DNA of 25,935 nt from a virus, in IMG/VR virus record IMGVR_UViG_3300021425_001956, positions 1-25,935 of that record. One strand, written 5' to 3'. Positions 15,447 to 21,510 of this stretch are shown piece after piece. The notes beneath the pieces were generated by a model. That model was not told the DNA's origin and ran no database searches. It was given only the letters and a program-made list of their open reading frames with translations. The number at the start of each line of letters is the position of its first letter. Within the stretch, counting starts at the first letter, position 1. A program made the position numbers and the translations under genes.

Positions 15447-15586
15447 TGGATAGATTATTAAGAAGACTTGGATTGAAAGATAATTATGGTTACTGTGATA
15501 CCAGTATCGTAGGCTTTATCGTGTTATGGTCTGCATTTGGATATGGTGCATATCTTACAATTTTAGCATTGATTGATAAGTTCTAA
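15446..15586 (+). CDS. Small single-span membrane protein, 46 aa
   Basis: ATG 15446 overlaps the gp41 stop (TAATG), and the TAA at 15584-15586 overlaps the next ATG. A basic N-terminus (MDRLLRRLGLKDN) is followed by one hydrophobic helix (SIVGFIVLWSAFGYGAYLTILALI), so the N-terminus is probably inside. Coupling at both ends supports translation. Function unknown. Confidence 0.65.
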   Translation: MDRLLRRLGLKDNYGYCDTSIVGFIVLWSAFGYGAYLTILALIDKF

Positions 15587-15792
15587 TGCTGGTAGGATCT
15601 TTTGTCACAGACTCGAATGGTATTGAGCATTTTATTGAAAATAAAAGTGCGGGCTATTATCTATTACAAGATGCTCAGATTATGATCAATGAATTGAAAC
15701 ATACAGACGTACAAGAAAAATGGAAAAGACAAATAGATGAACGTAAGACTGATCAGTTACTCACAGACTCCGGAGGATCTCTATGTCGGTGA
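15586..15792 (+). CDS. Phage protein of unknown function, 68 aa
   Basis: ATG 15586 shares a base with the previous stop. The first 30 residues look like a small beta domain (MLVGSFVTDSNGIEHFIENKSAGYYLLQD). A charged helix follows (AQIMINELKHTDVQEKWKRQIDERKTDQ). It overlaps the thyX start by 56 bases, and its C-terminal GGSLCR region is encoded over that overlap. No known family recognised. Confidence 0.6.
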   Translation: MLVGSFVTDSNGIEHFIENKSAGYYLLQDAQIMINELKHTDVQEKWKRQIDERKTDQLLTDSGGSLCR

Positions 15793-16405
15793 AGATATAC
15801 AAGAACTCATTGCGTATTGCGCCCGTGTCTCGAACCCCTCGAACCAAGATAACACCGAAACGTCCGAAAGATTGCTATCATACCTTGCAAAACACGCGCA
15901 TTGGTCGCCTTTCGAAATGGTGTCTGCTTGCCTAGAGATTGAAACTACAAGAGATATTGCAAGACAGATTCTTCGTCATCGTTCTTTCTCTTTTCAAGAG
16001 TTTAGTCAGAGATATGCGAATCCACTTGAAGATCTAAAACTAACACCTACGACTGAAATCAGAGCACAAGATCCAAAGAATCGTCAAAACTCGGTAGAGC
16101 GCGAAGATGTTGATATTCAAATGGATTGGGTCAAAGCACAGTGTGAAGTAATTAATGCTGCAAAGAAAGCATATCAGTTTGCAATCGATAATGGTATCGC
16201 AAAAGAGATTGCACGTAAAGTATTACCAGAAGGCTTGACTGAATCACGATTGTATATGAATGGTACAATTCGTTCTTGGATTCATTTCATTGAGTTACGG
16301 TCTGGTAACGGTACACAAAAAGAATGCCAAGAGGTTGCACTCGCATGTGCTAAAGCAATTACAGAAATCTTTCCATTAGCGGATAAGTTCATTGCCAAGT
16401 CATAA
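15737..16405 (+). CDS. thyX: FAD-dependent thymidylate synthase ThyX
   Basis: ThyX methylates dUMP to dTMP using methylenetetrahydrofolate, NADPH and FAD. The 222-residue protein has the diagnostic RHRX7S motif as R80-H81-R82...S90 (RHRSFSFQEFS), followed by QRYANP. The N-terminal ARVSNP and the C-terminal RSWIHFIELRSGNGTQKECQEVA are also typical. ATG 15737 lies inside the upstream gene. Because dTMP is made here, the TS-fold gene at 8313-8981 is free for another reaction. Confidence 0.96.
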   Translation: MNVRLISYSQTPEDLYVGEDIQELIAYCARVSNPSNQDNTETSERLLSYLAKHAHWSPFEMVSACLEIETTRDIARQILRHRSFSFQEFSQRYANPLEDLKLTPTTEIRAQDPKNRQNSVEREDVDIQMDWVKAQCEVINAAKKAYQFAIDNGIAKEIARKVLPEGLTESRLYMNGTIRSWIHFIELRSGNGTQKECQEVALACAKAITEIFPLADKFIAKS

Positions 16406-16409
16406 AGAA

Positions 16410-16571
16410 ATGCATAAGATGTTCTGGATTGTGAAAGGCTATCTCACAACCGACGAGATAGCCGAGCAATGCTATGATGGTTACGTAAGACGAACTTGGC
16501 ATAATGAAGAGTCGTATATCTACGAAGAAGGCTTCGAAGAAGCATACGAAAAAAAATTTAAAAAAAAGTAA
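16410..16571 (+). CDS. Small charged protein of unknown function, 53 aa
   Basis: ATG 16410 follows the thyX stop by four bases; ATG 16419 (MFWIVKGYLT) is an alternative start. The product has IVKGYLTTDEIAEQCYDGYVRRTW, then an acidic aromatic stretch (NEESYIYEEGFEEAYEKK) and a lysine-rich end. The end is encoded by the A-run just ahead of the next promoter. The ribosome-binding site is weak (AAAG). Function unknown. Confidence 0.5.
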   Translation: MHKMFWIVKGYLTTDEIAEQCYDGYVRRTWHNEESYIYEEGFEEAYEKKFKKK

Positions 16572-16579
16572 AAAAACTG

Positions 16580-16608
16580 TTTACATTGTCTGAAAAGTAT
16601 GATATAAT
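16580..16608 (+). promoter_or_regulatory. Early-type promoter
   Basis: TTTACA (16580-16585), 17 bp, TATAAT (16603-16608), extended -10 TGA, with an A-tract upstream and ATATAAGAGAG after it. Nearly the whole 45-base block recurs at 24908-24936. Confidence 0.88.
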
Positions 16609-16641
16609 ATATAAGAGAGATCTTATTGAGGAGTTTATATT

Positions 16642-16869
16642 ATGATTTCAAATTCAAAGTTTCGTTCAATCGTAAAGTCAATGCCTGTTGAAAAGCAGTG
16701 GGAAACTATCGATCGTGAACTTCGTATTCTTCCAGAGTTTCTTATGGAAGAAGCTGCTCGTGTTCCTGTGTTACCTAACACAGACAAGGTAATCAAGAAG
16801 CTTGAGTCTCGTTTAAAGTGCGCTCGCTTGATGAAGTCATCACTTATGGCAAATGGACGTGTAGTATAA
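16642..16869 (+). CDS. Phage protein of unknown function, 75 aa
   Basis: ATG 16642 follows GAGGAG with about nine bases between. The helical, basic product contains KFRSIVKSMPVEKQWETIDREL, LPEFLMEEAARVPVLPNTDKVIKKL and ESRLKCARLMKSSL. It is the first gene behind a strong early-type promoter, which suggests early expression, possibly a host-takeover protein. Its stop overlaps the next ATG (TAATG). Confidence 0.65.
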   Translation: MISNSKFRSIVKSMPVEKQWETIDRELRILPEFLMEEAARVPVLPNTDKVIKKLESRLKCARLMKSSLMANGRVV

Positions 16870-17408
16870 TGAAGTTCTTAACAGTTGCTCTGTGCGCCGC
16901 CGGCCTTTCGTTCCTTTCTGCTGGTGTAGCGCACGGAGCATCCACCGCGCAGGCCGGTGTATTTCATTCAGAAACATCAGAACAAAAGTGCCTTGCCGAT
17001 AATATCTATTGGGAAGCACGTAACCAGTCAGCAAAGGGGATGATCGGTGTCGCTCTTGTCACACGTAATCGTGTTATTGATAATAGGTTTCCTCATTCAT
17101 ATTGTGAGGTTGTGCAGCAAGGACCTACGCGTCCATCTTGGAAAGATATCGACATTGACATCCCTATTCGGCATCGGTGTCAATTCAGTTGGTATTGCGA
17201 TGGCAAGTCTGACGATATTCCTTATTACGATCTGGACGTTTACCAGTTTGCTCGGTCCGTTGCTTTCAAAATTTATCATGGCCATCTTACCGATTTTACT
17301 GAAGGTGCTACTCATTACCACGCCAATTATGTAACACCAGAATGGGCTGACACAAAAACAATGACTGTGATCGTTGACGATCATATCTTTTATAGATGGG
17401 AAAAATAA
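16869..17408 (+). CDS. Secreted cell-wall hydrolase, SleB/Hydrolase_2 family
   Basis: The 179-residue protein begins with a clear signal peptide: MKFLT, a hydrophobic core ALCAAGLSFLSAGVAHGA and likely cleavage near residues 23-29. The catalytic domain has E49 in NIYWEARNQSAKGMIGVALVTRNRV, then the family's CEVV, CQFSWYCDG and ATHYHANYVTPEW. SleB-type enzymes are lytic transglycosylases or amidases acting on peptidoglycan. Unlike the leaderless lysozyme at 2704, this one can reach the periplasm by Sec. ATG 16869 overlaps the previous stop. Confidence 0.88.
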   Translation: MKFLTVALCAAGLSFLSAGVAHGASTAQAGVFHSETSEQKCLADNIYWEARNQSAKGMIGVALVTRNRVIDNRFPHSYCEVVQQGPTRPSWKDIDIDIPIRHRCQFSWYCDGKSDDIPYYDLDVYQFARSVAFKIYHGHLTDFTEGATHYHANYVTPEWADTKTMTVIVDDHIFYRWEK

Positions 17409-17839
17409 TGACGGAAGATCATTTGAAAACTACAGACGAAGGAACGTCTTTTACAATCAACCTTGATGACATACCACACCAGGATTTTAGTTGGTCAATT
17501 GATATTGGTCGACCTCAATACAAATTTAATGAAGGTCAACTCATTGAAGAGTTTAAGAACTATATCAACTCGACATATGACGGTCACTACTCAAAAGAAA
17601 ACTTTCAGGCGACAGAGTTTATTATCGATGGTGGACACGGTGAAGGCTTCTGTATCGGTAACGTATTGAAGTATGCACAGCGTTATGGTAAGAAGGGCAC
17701 AAGACAAGACGCAAGGAAAGACCTTATGAAGGTCCTTCACTATGCGCTTATCCAATTATATGTACACGATTTAACTTACAGTAAAGATGAGGAAGAAGAG
17801 AGAGCCAGCCATGATGCTGACGACAGTGACGGCGATTAA
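17408..17839 (+). CDS. DUF3310-like phage protein
   Basis: ATG 17408 overlaps the upstream stop (TAATG). The first 75 residues are not recognised. The central part (about 78-125) reads GEGFCIGNVLKYAQRYGKKGTRQDARKDLMKVLHYAL, close to the DUF3310 pattern (F-x-x-GNVLKY-x-x-R, K-x-G, D-L-x-K-x-x-x-Y). The C-terminus is strongly acidic (DEEEERASHDADDSDGD) and is encoded over a 69-base tail-to-tail overlap with the minus-strand gene. Function unknown. Confidence 0.72.
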   Translation: MTEDHLKTTDEGTSFTINLDDIPHQDFSWSIDIGRPQYKFNEGQLIEEFKNYINSTYDGHYSKENFQATEFIIDGGHGEGFCIGNVLKYAQRYGKKGTRQDARKDLMKVLHYALIQLYVHDLTYSKDEEEERASHDADDSDGD

Positions 17840-18250
17840 AGCTTGAGTCATCGTATCATTAAACTCTCTTTGCTTTTTAATTTTTTCACGCTTAATCTCT
17901 TCTAAGCGTTCGCGTTCCTCTCTCATTCTCTTAGCGCGAAGATCTACAATTGATTGCCAAGTTCCAGGCCCAAACCGCAGGTCAATGAGATTCCTCATCT
18001 CTTGCATTTTCTCTTGGGCCAGCTTGGCGTCAATTACTTCTTGAGCTACATTCTTAATACCAAATTGTTCTCCCATACTGACACCCGCTTTTCTCGCACG
18101 TGCCTTCTGTACCTGTTCTTCGCCTACGAACAAGTTCTCAATTTGGTCAGTTATATCGCGGATATCGTTGACTGTCTCGATATTGCTCTTGATAAAGTCA
18201 ACACTTTGCTTCACTAGTGCAATACCAGTGAGGACTTCTGCGACTACCAT
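17771..18250 (-). CDS. Minus-strand phage protein with C-terminal membrane anchor, 159 aa
   Basis: ATG is at 18250-18248 on the minus strand, with AGGA upstream. The protein has an amphipathic N-terminal half (LTGIALVKQSVDFIKSNI, ENLFVGEEQVQKARARKAG), then RFGPGTWQSIVDLRAKRM and a long charged helix (REERERLEEIKREKIKKQREF). A C-terminal hydrophobic helix follows (ALIAVTVVSIMAGSLFFLIF). Similar proteins with LRFGxGTW-like motifs occur in marine T4-like phages. A TATAAATA box at 18316-18323 faces it, suggesting late expression and perhaps a virion role. Function unknown. Confidence 0.72.
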   Translation of the reverse strand: MVVAEVLTGIALVKQSVDFIKSNIETVNDIRDITDQIENLFVGEEQVQKARARKAGVSMGEQFGIKNVAQEVIDAKLAQEKMQEMRNLIDLRFGPGTWQSIVDLRAKRMREERERLEEIKREKIKKQREFNDTMTQALIAVTVVSIMAGSLFFLIFTVS

Positions 18251-18315
18251 TTCGATCTATCCTGATTTCTGGTTAGATGTATGTCGCTTTAGATAATGAA
18301 CCTCACTTTCATTTA

Positions 18316-18323
18316 TATTTATA
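18316..18323 (-). promoter_or_regulatory. T4-type late promoter for the minus-strand gene
   Basis: The minus strand reads TATAAATA here, the T4 late promoter box recognised by gp55-loaded polymerase. It lies about 66 bases before the start of the 159-residue gene and directly abuts the -35 of the divergent early-type promoter at 18324. The octamer is AT-rich and some chance hits are expected in this window. Confidence 0.5.
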
Positions 18324-18352
18324 TTTACAAAGTCGACCATCTGTGATATAAT
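18324..18352 (+). promoter_or_regulatory. Early-type promoter of the tmRNA
   Basis: TTTACA (18324-18329), 17 bp, TATAAT (18347-18352), extended -10 TGA. Transcription would start near 18358-18361, just where the tmRNA acceptor piece begins. A plus-strand TATAAATA at 18352-18359 overlaps it and could add late expression. Confidence 0.85.
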
Positions 18353-18360
18353 ATAAATAG

Positions 18361-18416
18361 TTTTGAAGATGCTGAAGGTATACTGGACCCGGGGGCGGTA
18401 CCCGGCGCCTCCACCA
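18361..18416 (+). ncRNA. ssrA: tmRNA acceptor piece
   Basis: This half supplies the 3' strand of helix P2, the T-arm and the acceptor end. The T-stem is CCGGG (18389-18393) with CCCGG (18401-18405) around a seven-base loop GGCGGTA. CGCCTCC then ACCA closes it at 18416, so the CCA is encoded. The GGGGGCGGTACCCGG segment is what I recall as common in alphaproteobacterial tmRNA acceptor pieces. Confidence 0.9.
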
Positions 18417-18444
18417 AATCTCATGCCACAACGTGGTATTTTGT

Positions 18445-18575
18445 GGGGGCGAAATAGGATCGACAGGTATTGAGTCTTCAAAGTAGTAACTGCAAACGAT
18501 AACTTTGCACCTTTGGCTGCCGCAGCGTAGTCATTGGGCCCGCCGAGAGCCTCGAAACAGAATCTCGGCAACTTT
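18445..18575 (+). ncRNA. ssrA: tmRNA coding piece with degradation tag
   Basis: It begins GGGGGCGAAATAGGATCGACAG, close to the conserved tmRNA 5' end with its GGAT-CGAC D-loop sequence. The tag reads ANDNFAPLAAA then TAG. Only eight bases separate helix P2 from the resume codon, so the usual pseudoknot PK1 is missing. The linker between pieces (18417-18444) holds a 7-bp hairpin, ATGCCAC/GTGGTAT, likely removed during maturation. The 3' end is estimated. Confidence 0.88.
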
Positions 18576-18585
18576 AAGGATTATT

Positions 18586-19101
18586 ATGTTTCTATTTTGG
18601 TCTTACATTTCATATCTAATTTTAGCAACAATAGGTGCCACCTATGGTTTACATAGATATTGGGCTCATCGAAAAGGTGAGCGTAAGATTTGGTTCGAGT
18701 GGTTGTCTTTGGCATGTGCTCTACTAATCGGCGTCTATAAGCCAATCTCTTGGGTCGGTATTCACAGACTGCATCATAAGTATAGTGATACACCTCGAGA
18801 TCCTCATTCACCAATATATCAAGGATTTTGGAATGTATTTCTGTCAAGATGGAAAGGTCATATTCCCTATCATCTTGTAAAGGATTGTGTAAGAAATGAG
18901 CGTCTGAAGTTTTTTCAGAGATACGGTAAATATTTAATATGGCCAGTTATTCTTTTCTCACCACTTACAATTCTTTTTGGATATATTGGAATCGGTATAC
19001 TTAACACGGCAGGTCATTCGAATGGTCCATCAAATCATTGGTGGATAAATCTCTTTGCACCTTTCGAAGGAAATCACAAAGATCATCATGAAGGTTTATG
19101 A
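18586..19101 (+). CDS. Short fatty-acid desaturase-like membrane protein
   Basis: The 171-residue protein has the three histidine boxes of acyl desaturases: HRYWAH (box 1), HRLHH (GIHRLHHKYSDTPRDPHSP, box 2) and HKDHH (GNHKDHHEG, box 3), plus hydrophobic spans between them. These enzymes put a double bond in fatty acyl chains with a di-iron centre. It is much shorter than typical delta-9 desaturases (about 250-300) and ends right after box 3, so it may be minimal or degenerate. The frame extends upstream through the tmRNA, but ATG 18586 with AAGGA just before is the sensible start. Confidence 0.85.
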   Translation: MFLFWSYISYLILATIGATYGLHRYWAHRKGERKIWFEWLSLACALLIGVYKPISWVGIHRLHHKYSDTPRDPHSPIYQGFWNVFLSRWKGHIPYHLVKDCVRNERLKFFQRYGKYLIWPVILFSPLTILFGYIGIGILNTAGHSNGPSNHWWINLFAPFEGNHKDHHEGL

Positions 19102-20125
19102 TTTAAAAGACTGTCCTCAAATGATTACTGATCTCTTCTATGAAGAGATCGAAACAATTCAGAGGTCTGACCTTTTACTAAAACAAAATTATACGCTTGA
19201 AAGATTAAAGCTCGATGACATGTTGTCTTTCAATATACTTATTGATGATGACATCGATATCGTTTGCTTCGGTGGGCTGCAAAAGATAAGTGAAGAGGTT
19301 GCGAGAGTTTCATCGCGACATTATGTTTCTCAAAAATATGTAAAGACTTGGAAGCAAGATCGATTTAGACCAAACTGGCAGTATCTAGTGCCAAAACAAA
19401 TTCAACATGCATATGACTTAGGATACAAAGGTTTATTTTGGTCTGCTCACATCTATAAGAAAAAGTCTCTATTCGATCTTACGTGTAAGAATGCAGAAGA
19501 GTTTACTGACATAAAATTTACACCTTTACCCGGTTTGTACAATATATATGGCGTAGGACAGAGAGTTTGTCAGATCGGTGACTATGATTGCGGATTTGCA
19601 AATGAAAACGTTTTTCTTACTGATATTGAATTTGACAAATATAAAGATGAAATGTATGACATACTGAAAAACTATCCTAAAGCAAACGAAGGATGGGATG
19701 ATTCGAATCCATGGAAAGGTGAATGGATAGATGCTGATAGTGAAATCATTCACACTGTAAATCTCAATGAAGTATTACCCGAACATCCATTGATTCATCA
19801 TTTGTATGACTATTTTGAGGATATACATAAAGTCATGGTATGTAATGTGCTCAAAGGTCCGATACCAGAACATCACGATCAAAGTGAACATGCATTAAAA
19901 GACAACATGCATATTAAAATTAAACTTGACGGAGACTGGTCGAAGTTTTATGTAAGAGATCTGAAATACAATTGGAAAAAATATTTTCCTAACGATAAGA
20001 ATGTGGCTATATTTGATAATCAGAAAAATATACATGCTGTAGAATCCGGACAAATGTTGCTTATTGTTCCTTACGGTAAATTGAAAAGAGAAATATATGA
20101 ACGAGTTGATACAGAAAGTCGCTGA
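19088..20125 (+). CDS. Fusion: acyltransferase-like N-terminus and 2OG-Fe(II) oxygenase-like C-terminus
   Basis: The 345-residue protein has two parts. Residues 50-165 look GNAT-like: DDDIDIVCFGGLQ, then EEVARVSSRHYVSQKY with a helix and LGYKGLFWSAHIYKKKSLFDL. Residues 175-335 look like an aspartyl/asparaginyl hydroxylase-type cupin, with H262-x-D264 (EHHDQSEH), a second His at 316 (KNIHAVESGQ) and IKIKLDGDWSKFYV between. A Fe(II)/2OG oxygenase activity is plausible. Substrate unknown. ATG 19088 lies within the desaturase end (14-base overlap); the 3' end overlaps the next gene by 29 bases. Confidence 0.55.
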   Translation: MKVYDLKDCPQMITDLFYEEIETIQRSDLLLKQNYTLERLKLDDMLSFNILIDDDIDIVCFGGLQKISEEVARVSSRHYVSQKYVKTWKQDRFRPNWQYLVPKQIQHAYDLGYKGLFWSAHIYKKKSLFDLTCKNAEEFTDIKFTPLPGLYNIYGVGQRVCQIGDYDCGFANENVFLTDIEFDKYKDEMYDILKNYPKANEGWDDSNPWKGEWIDADSEIIHTVNLNEVLPEHPLIHHLYDYFEDIHKVMVCNVLKGPIPEHHDQSEHALKDNMHIKIKLDGDWSKFYVRDLKYNWKKYFPNDKNVAIFDNQKNIHAVESGQMLLIVPYGKLKREIYERVDTESR

Positions 20126-20921
20126 AGAAGGAATTGTAGTACTTAAAAATCAGCATATGTCTGACGAAGAGTTCTACCAGAAAAATCTAACGTGGGGTAA
20201 ACATCAAGCGTCTGGCATCCACGCATGTCATGAAGATTATCCTATCATATTTCGTGTCACAAATAAAAAGTTGCCTAACGGCAAACAAGGTCTGTTTAGT
20301 CGTGGCTTCTTAGATTGGCACTGTAATAATATGTTCTGCGTTGATCCAGAAGAAGTTGTATGTTTATGGGGTAAGAAGGTCATCAAAGATGCTCCTACTA
20401 TTTGGGCACATTGTACAAATATGTACCGAGACCTACCAGAAACTCTGAAAAAAGAATTGGATGATGTTTGGGTTACAATGTCCAATATCCATAACATCAA
20501 GGATGGTGGGCGGATCTATACCGGTGCAGGTGATCTCGATATGGAAGATGTAATCAAACTTGATAAGTGGAACTTCCGTACACGTGAGGGATTAGAAGCT
20601 GGGTTATTTGATCCGAACTTTAGTGCCAAACAACTGAAGTCGGGTCGGTATCTAATAAAGGTGAAAAAGAAGCTTGTGAGGATTCACCCAGTGACCGGAG
20701 AGAAAGTTCTATACTTCCCGTTTGGTCATATGTCAGATTTTCCACGTAAGGATGAGTTAATCGAGCGACTGATGCAACCACAATATATCTACACCCATGA
20801 ATGGGAAGAGGGTGACATCGTGTTTTCGGATCAGCTTATGACAATTCATAAACGTGATGCGACACTTGATACTGAAGAGAAAAGAGAATTGTACAGAACA
20901 ACATTCTACTACGATGTATAA
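20097..20921 (+). CDS. TauD/TfdA-like 2OG oxygenase homologue with altered metal motif
   Basis: The 274-residue protein follows the TauD layout: LDWHCNNMF (first metal motif, residues 73-80), IHPVTGEKVLYFPFGHMSDF (196-215), WEEGDIVFSDQLMTIHKRD (236-254, distal His 251) and RTTFY (R267, expected to bind 2-oxoglutarate). The first motif reads H75-x-N77 where the family has H-x-D, so the carboxylate ligand is replaced by Asn. Activity may be lost or changed. ATG 20097 overlaps the previous gene. The end overlaps the FkbM gene. Confidence 0.75.
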   Translation: MNELIQKVAEEGIVVLKNQHMSDEEFYQKNLTWGKHQASGIHACHEDYPIIFRVTNKKLPNGKQGLFSRGFLDWHCNNMFCVDPEEVVCLWGKKVIKDAPTIWAHCTNMYRDLPETLKKELDDVWVTMSNIHNIKDGGRIYTGAGDLDMEDVIKLDKWNFRTREGLEAGLFDPNFSAKQLKSGRYLIKVKKKLVRIHPVTGEKVLYFPFGHMSDFPRKDELIERLMQPQYIYTHEWEEGDIVFSDQLMTIHKRDATLDTEEKRELYRTTFYYDV

Positions 20922-21510
20922 TTTATTTAGATCAAAAAGTAAAAAACAAAGAGCTGCACACTTAAGATATTTTTTGGTGCACATGCTTTACAAATATCAA
21001 TTTCAGTTTGATACTTATGTTGATGTTGGTGCATGTAATAGTGTAGAGCTGAATCAATACTGCGATCTCTTTGACAATGTTGTAGGATTTGAACCGAATC
21101 CTTATGCGTCAATTAAATCTCGAGATAATCTAACTCTTTATAAAAATGCATTGTCTAATAGAGAGGAAGTCAGACTGTTTCATATCGATAAAACTACTCC
21201 ACATTTTTCGACAATGAATTGGGAAAAAATGAGAGAATATGTGCCGCGTGGTCATGAGTGGGAAGATATTGAAATTACTACAAAGAAACTCGATGACTTT
21301 GATCTTACACCAAATTGCATTAAGATTGATACTGAAGGTGAAGATGATGCTGTAGTTCAAGGAGCTCTTGAAACAATTCAAAGTTACAAGCCGATATTGT
21401 ACCTCGAGTTTATGAGTGACGAGACAAAACAGATTCTTATAGATATAGGATATAGCGTTGAATATTCAGAATGGATAGACAACTTCTTAATTCACAAGGA
21501 TTACCTATGA
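20914..21510 (+). CDS. FkbM-family methyltransferase
   Basis: The 198-residue SAM-dependent methyltransferase has YVDVGACNS (motif I, 35-43), VVGFEPNPYA with E60, a middle NALSNREEVRLFHI and CIKIDTEGEDDAVVQGA, the usual FkbM motif K-I-D-x-E-G. FkbM enzymes O-methylate sugars and natural products. A basic N-terminal helix (LFRSKSKKQRAAHLRYFL) precedes the domain. ATG 20914 overlaps the TauD-like stop; the end overlaps the next start (ATGA). It could methylate a sugar or hydroxyl made by its neighbours; that is inference. Confidence 0.88.
   Translation: MYNLFRSKSKKQRAAHLRYFLVHMLYKYQFQFDTYVDVGACNSVELNQYCDLFDNVVGFEPNPYASIKSRDNLTLYKNALSNREEVRLFHIDKTTPHFSTMNWEKMREYVPRGHEWEDIEITTKKLDDFDLTPNCIKIDTEGEDDAVVQGALETIQSYKPILYLEFMSDETKQILIDIGYSVEYSEWIDNFLIHKDYL

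Larger units (their letters stand above)
18361..18575 (+). ncRNA. ssrA: Permuted two-piece tmRNA (precursor)
   Basis: tmRNA rescues stalled ribosomes and tags the unfinished protein for proteolysis. Here the 3' acceptor piece precedes the coding piece, as in alphaproteobacterial two-piece tmRNAs. Stem GGGGGCG (18445-18451) pairs over seven bases with CGCCTCC (18406-18412), with G3-U70, the alanine identity pair, and ACCA encoded. TCTTCAAAG (18475-18483) pairs with TTTTGAAGA (18361-18369) as helix P2, continued by CAG-TAT with ATA-CTG. The tag frame is GCA (18492) to TAG (18528-18530): ANDNFAPLAAA. An H-type pseudoknot follows: 18536-18539 with 18549-18552, crossed by GCCGAGA/TCTCGGC (18542-18548 with 18563-18569). 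The outer ends are estimates. It is placed between the early-type promoter and a desaturase gene. Confidence 0.93.

Noticed and set aside
18417-18444. Linker between tmRNA halves as a tRNA or separate small RNA
   Set aside because: It is only 28 bases with a single 7-bp hairpin and is best read as the spacer removed during tmRNA maturation.
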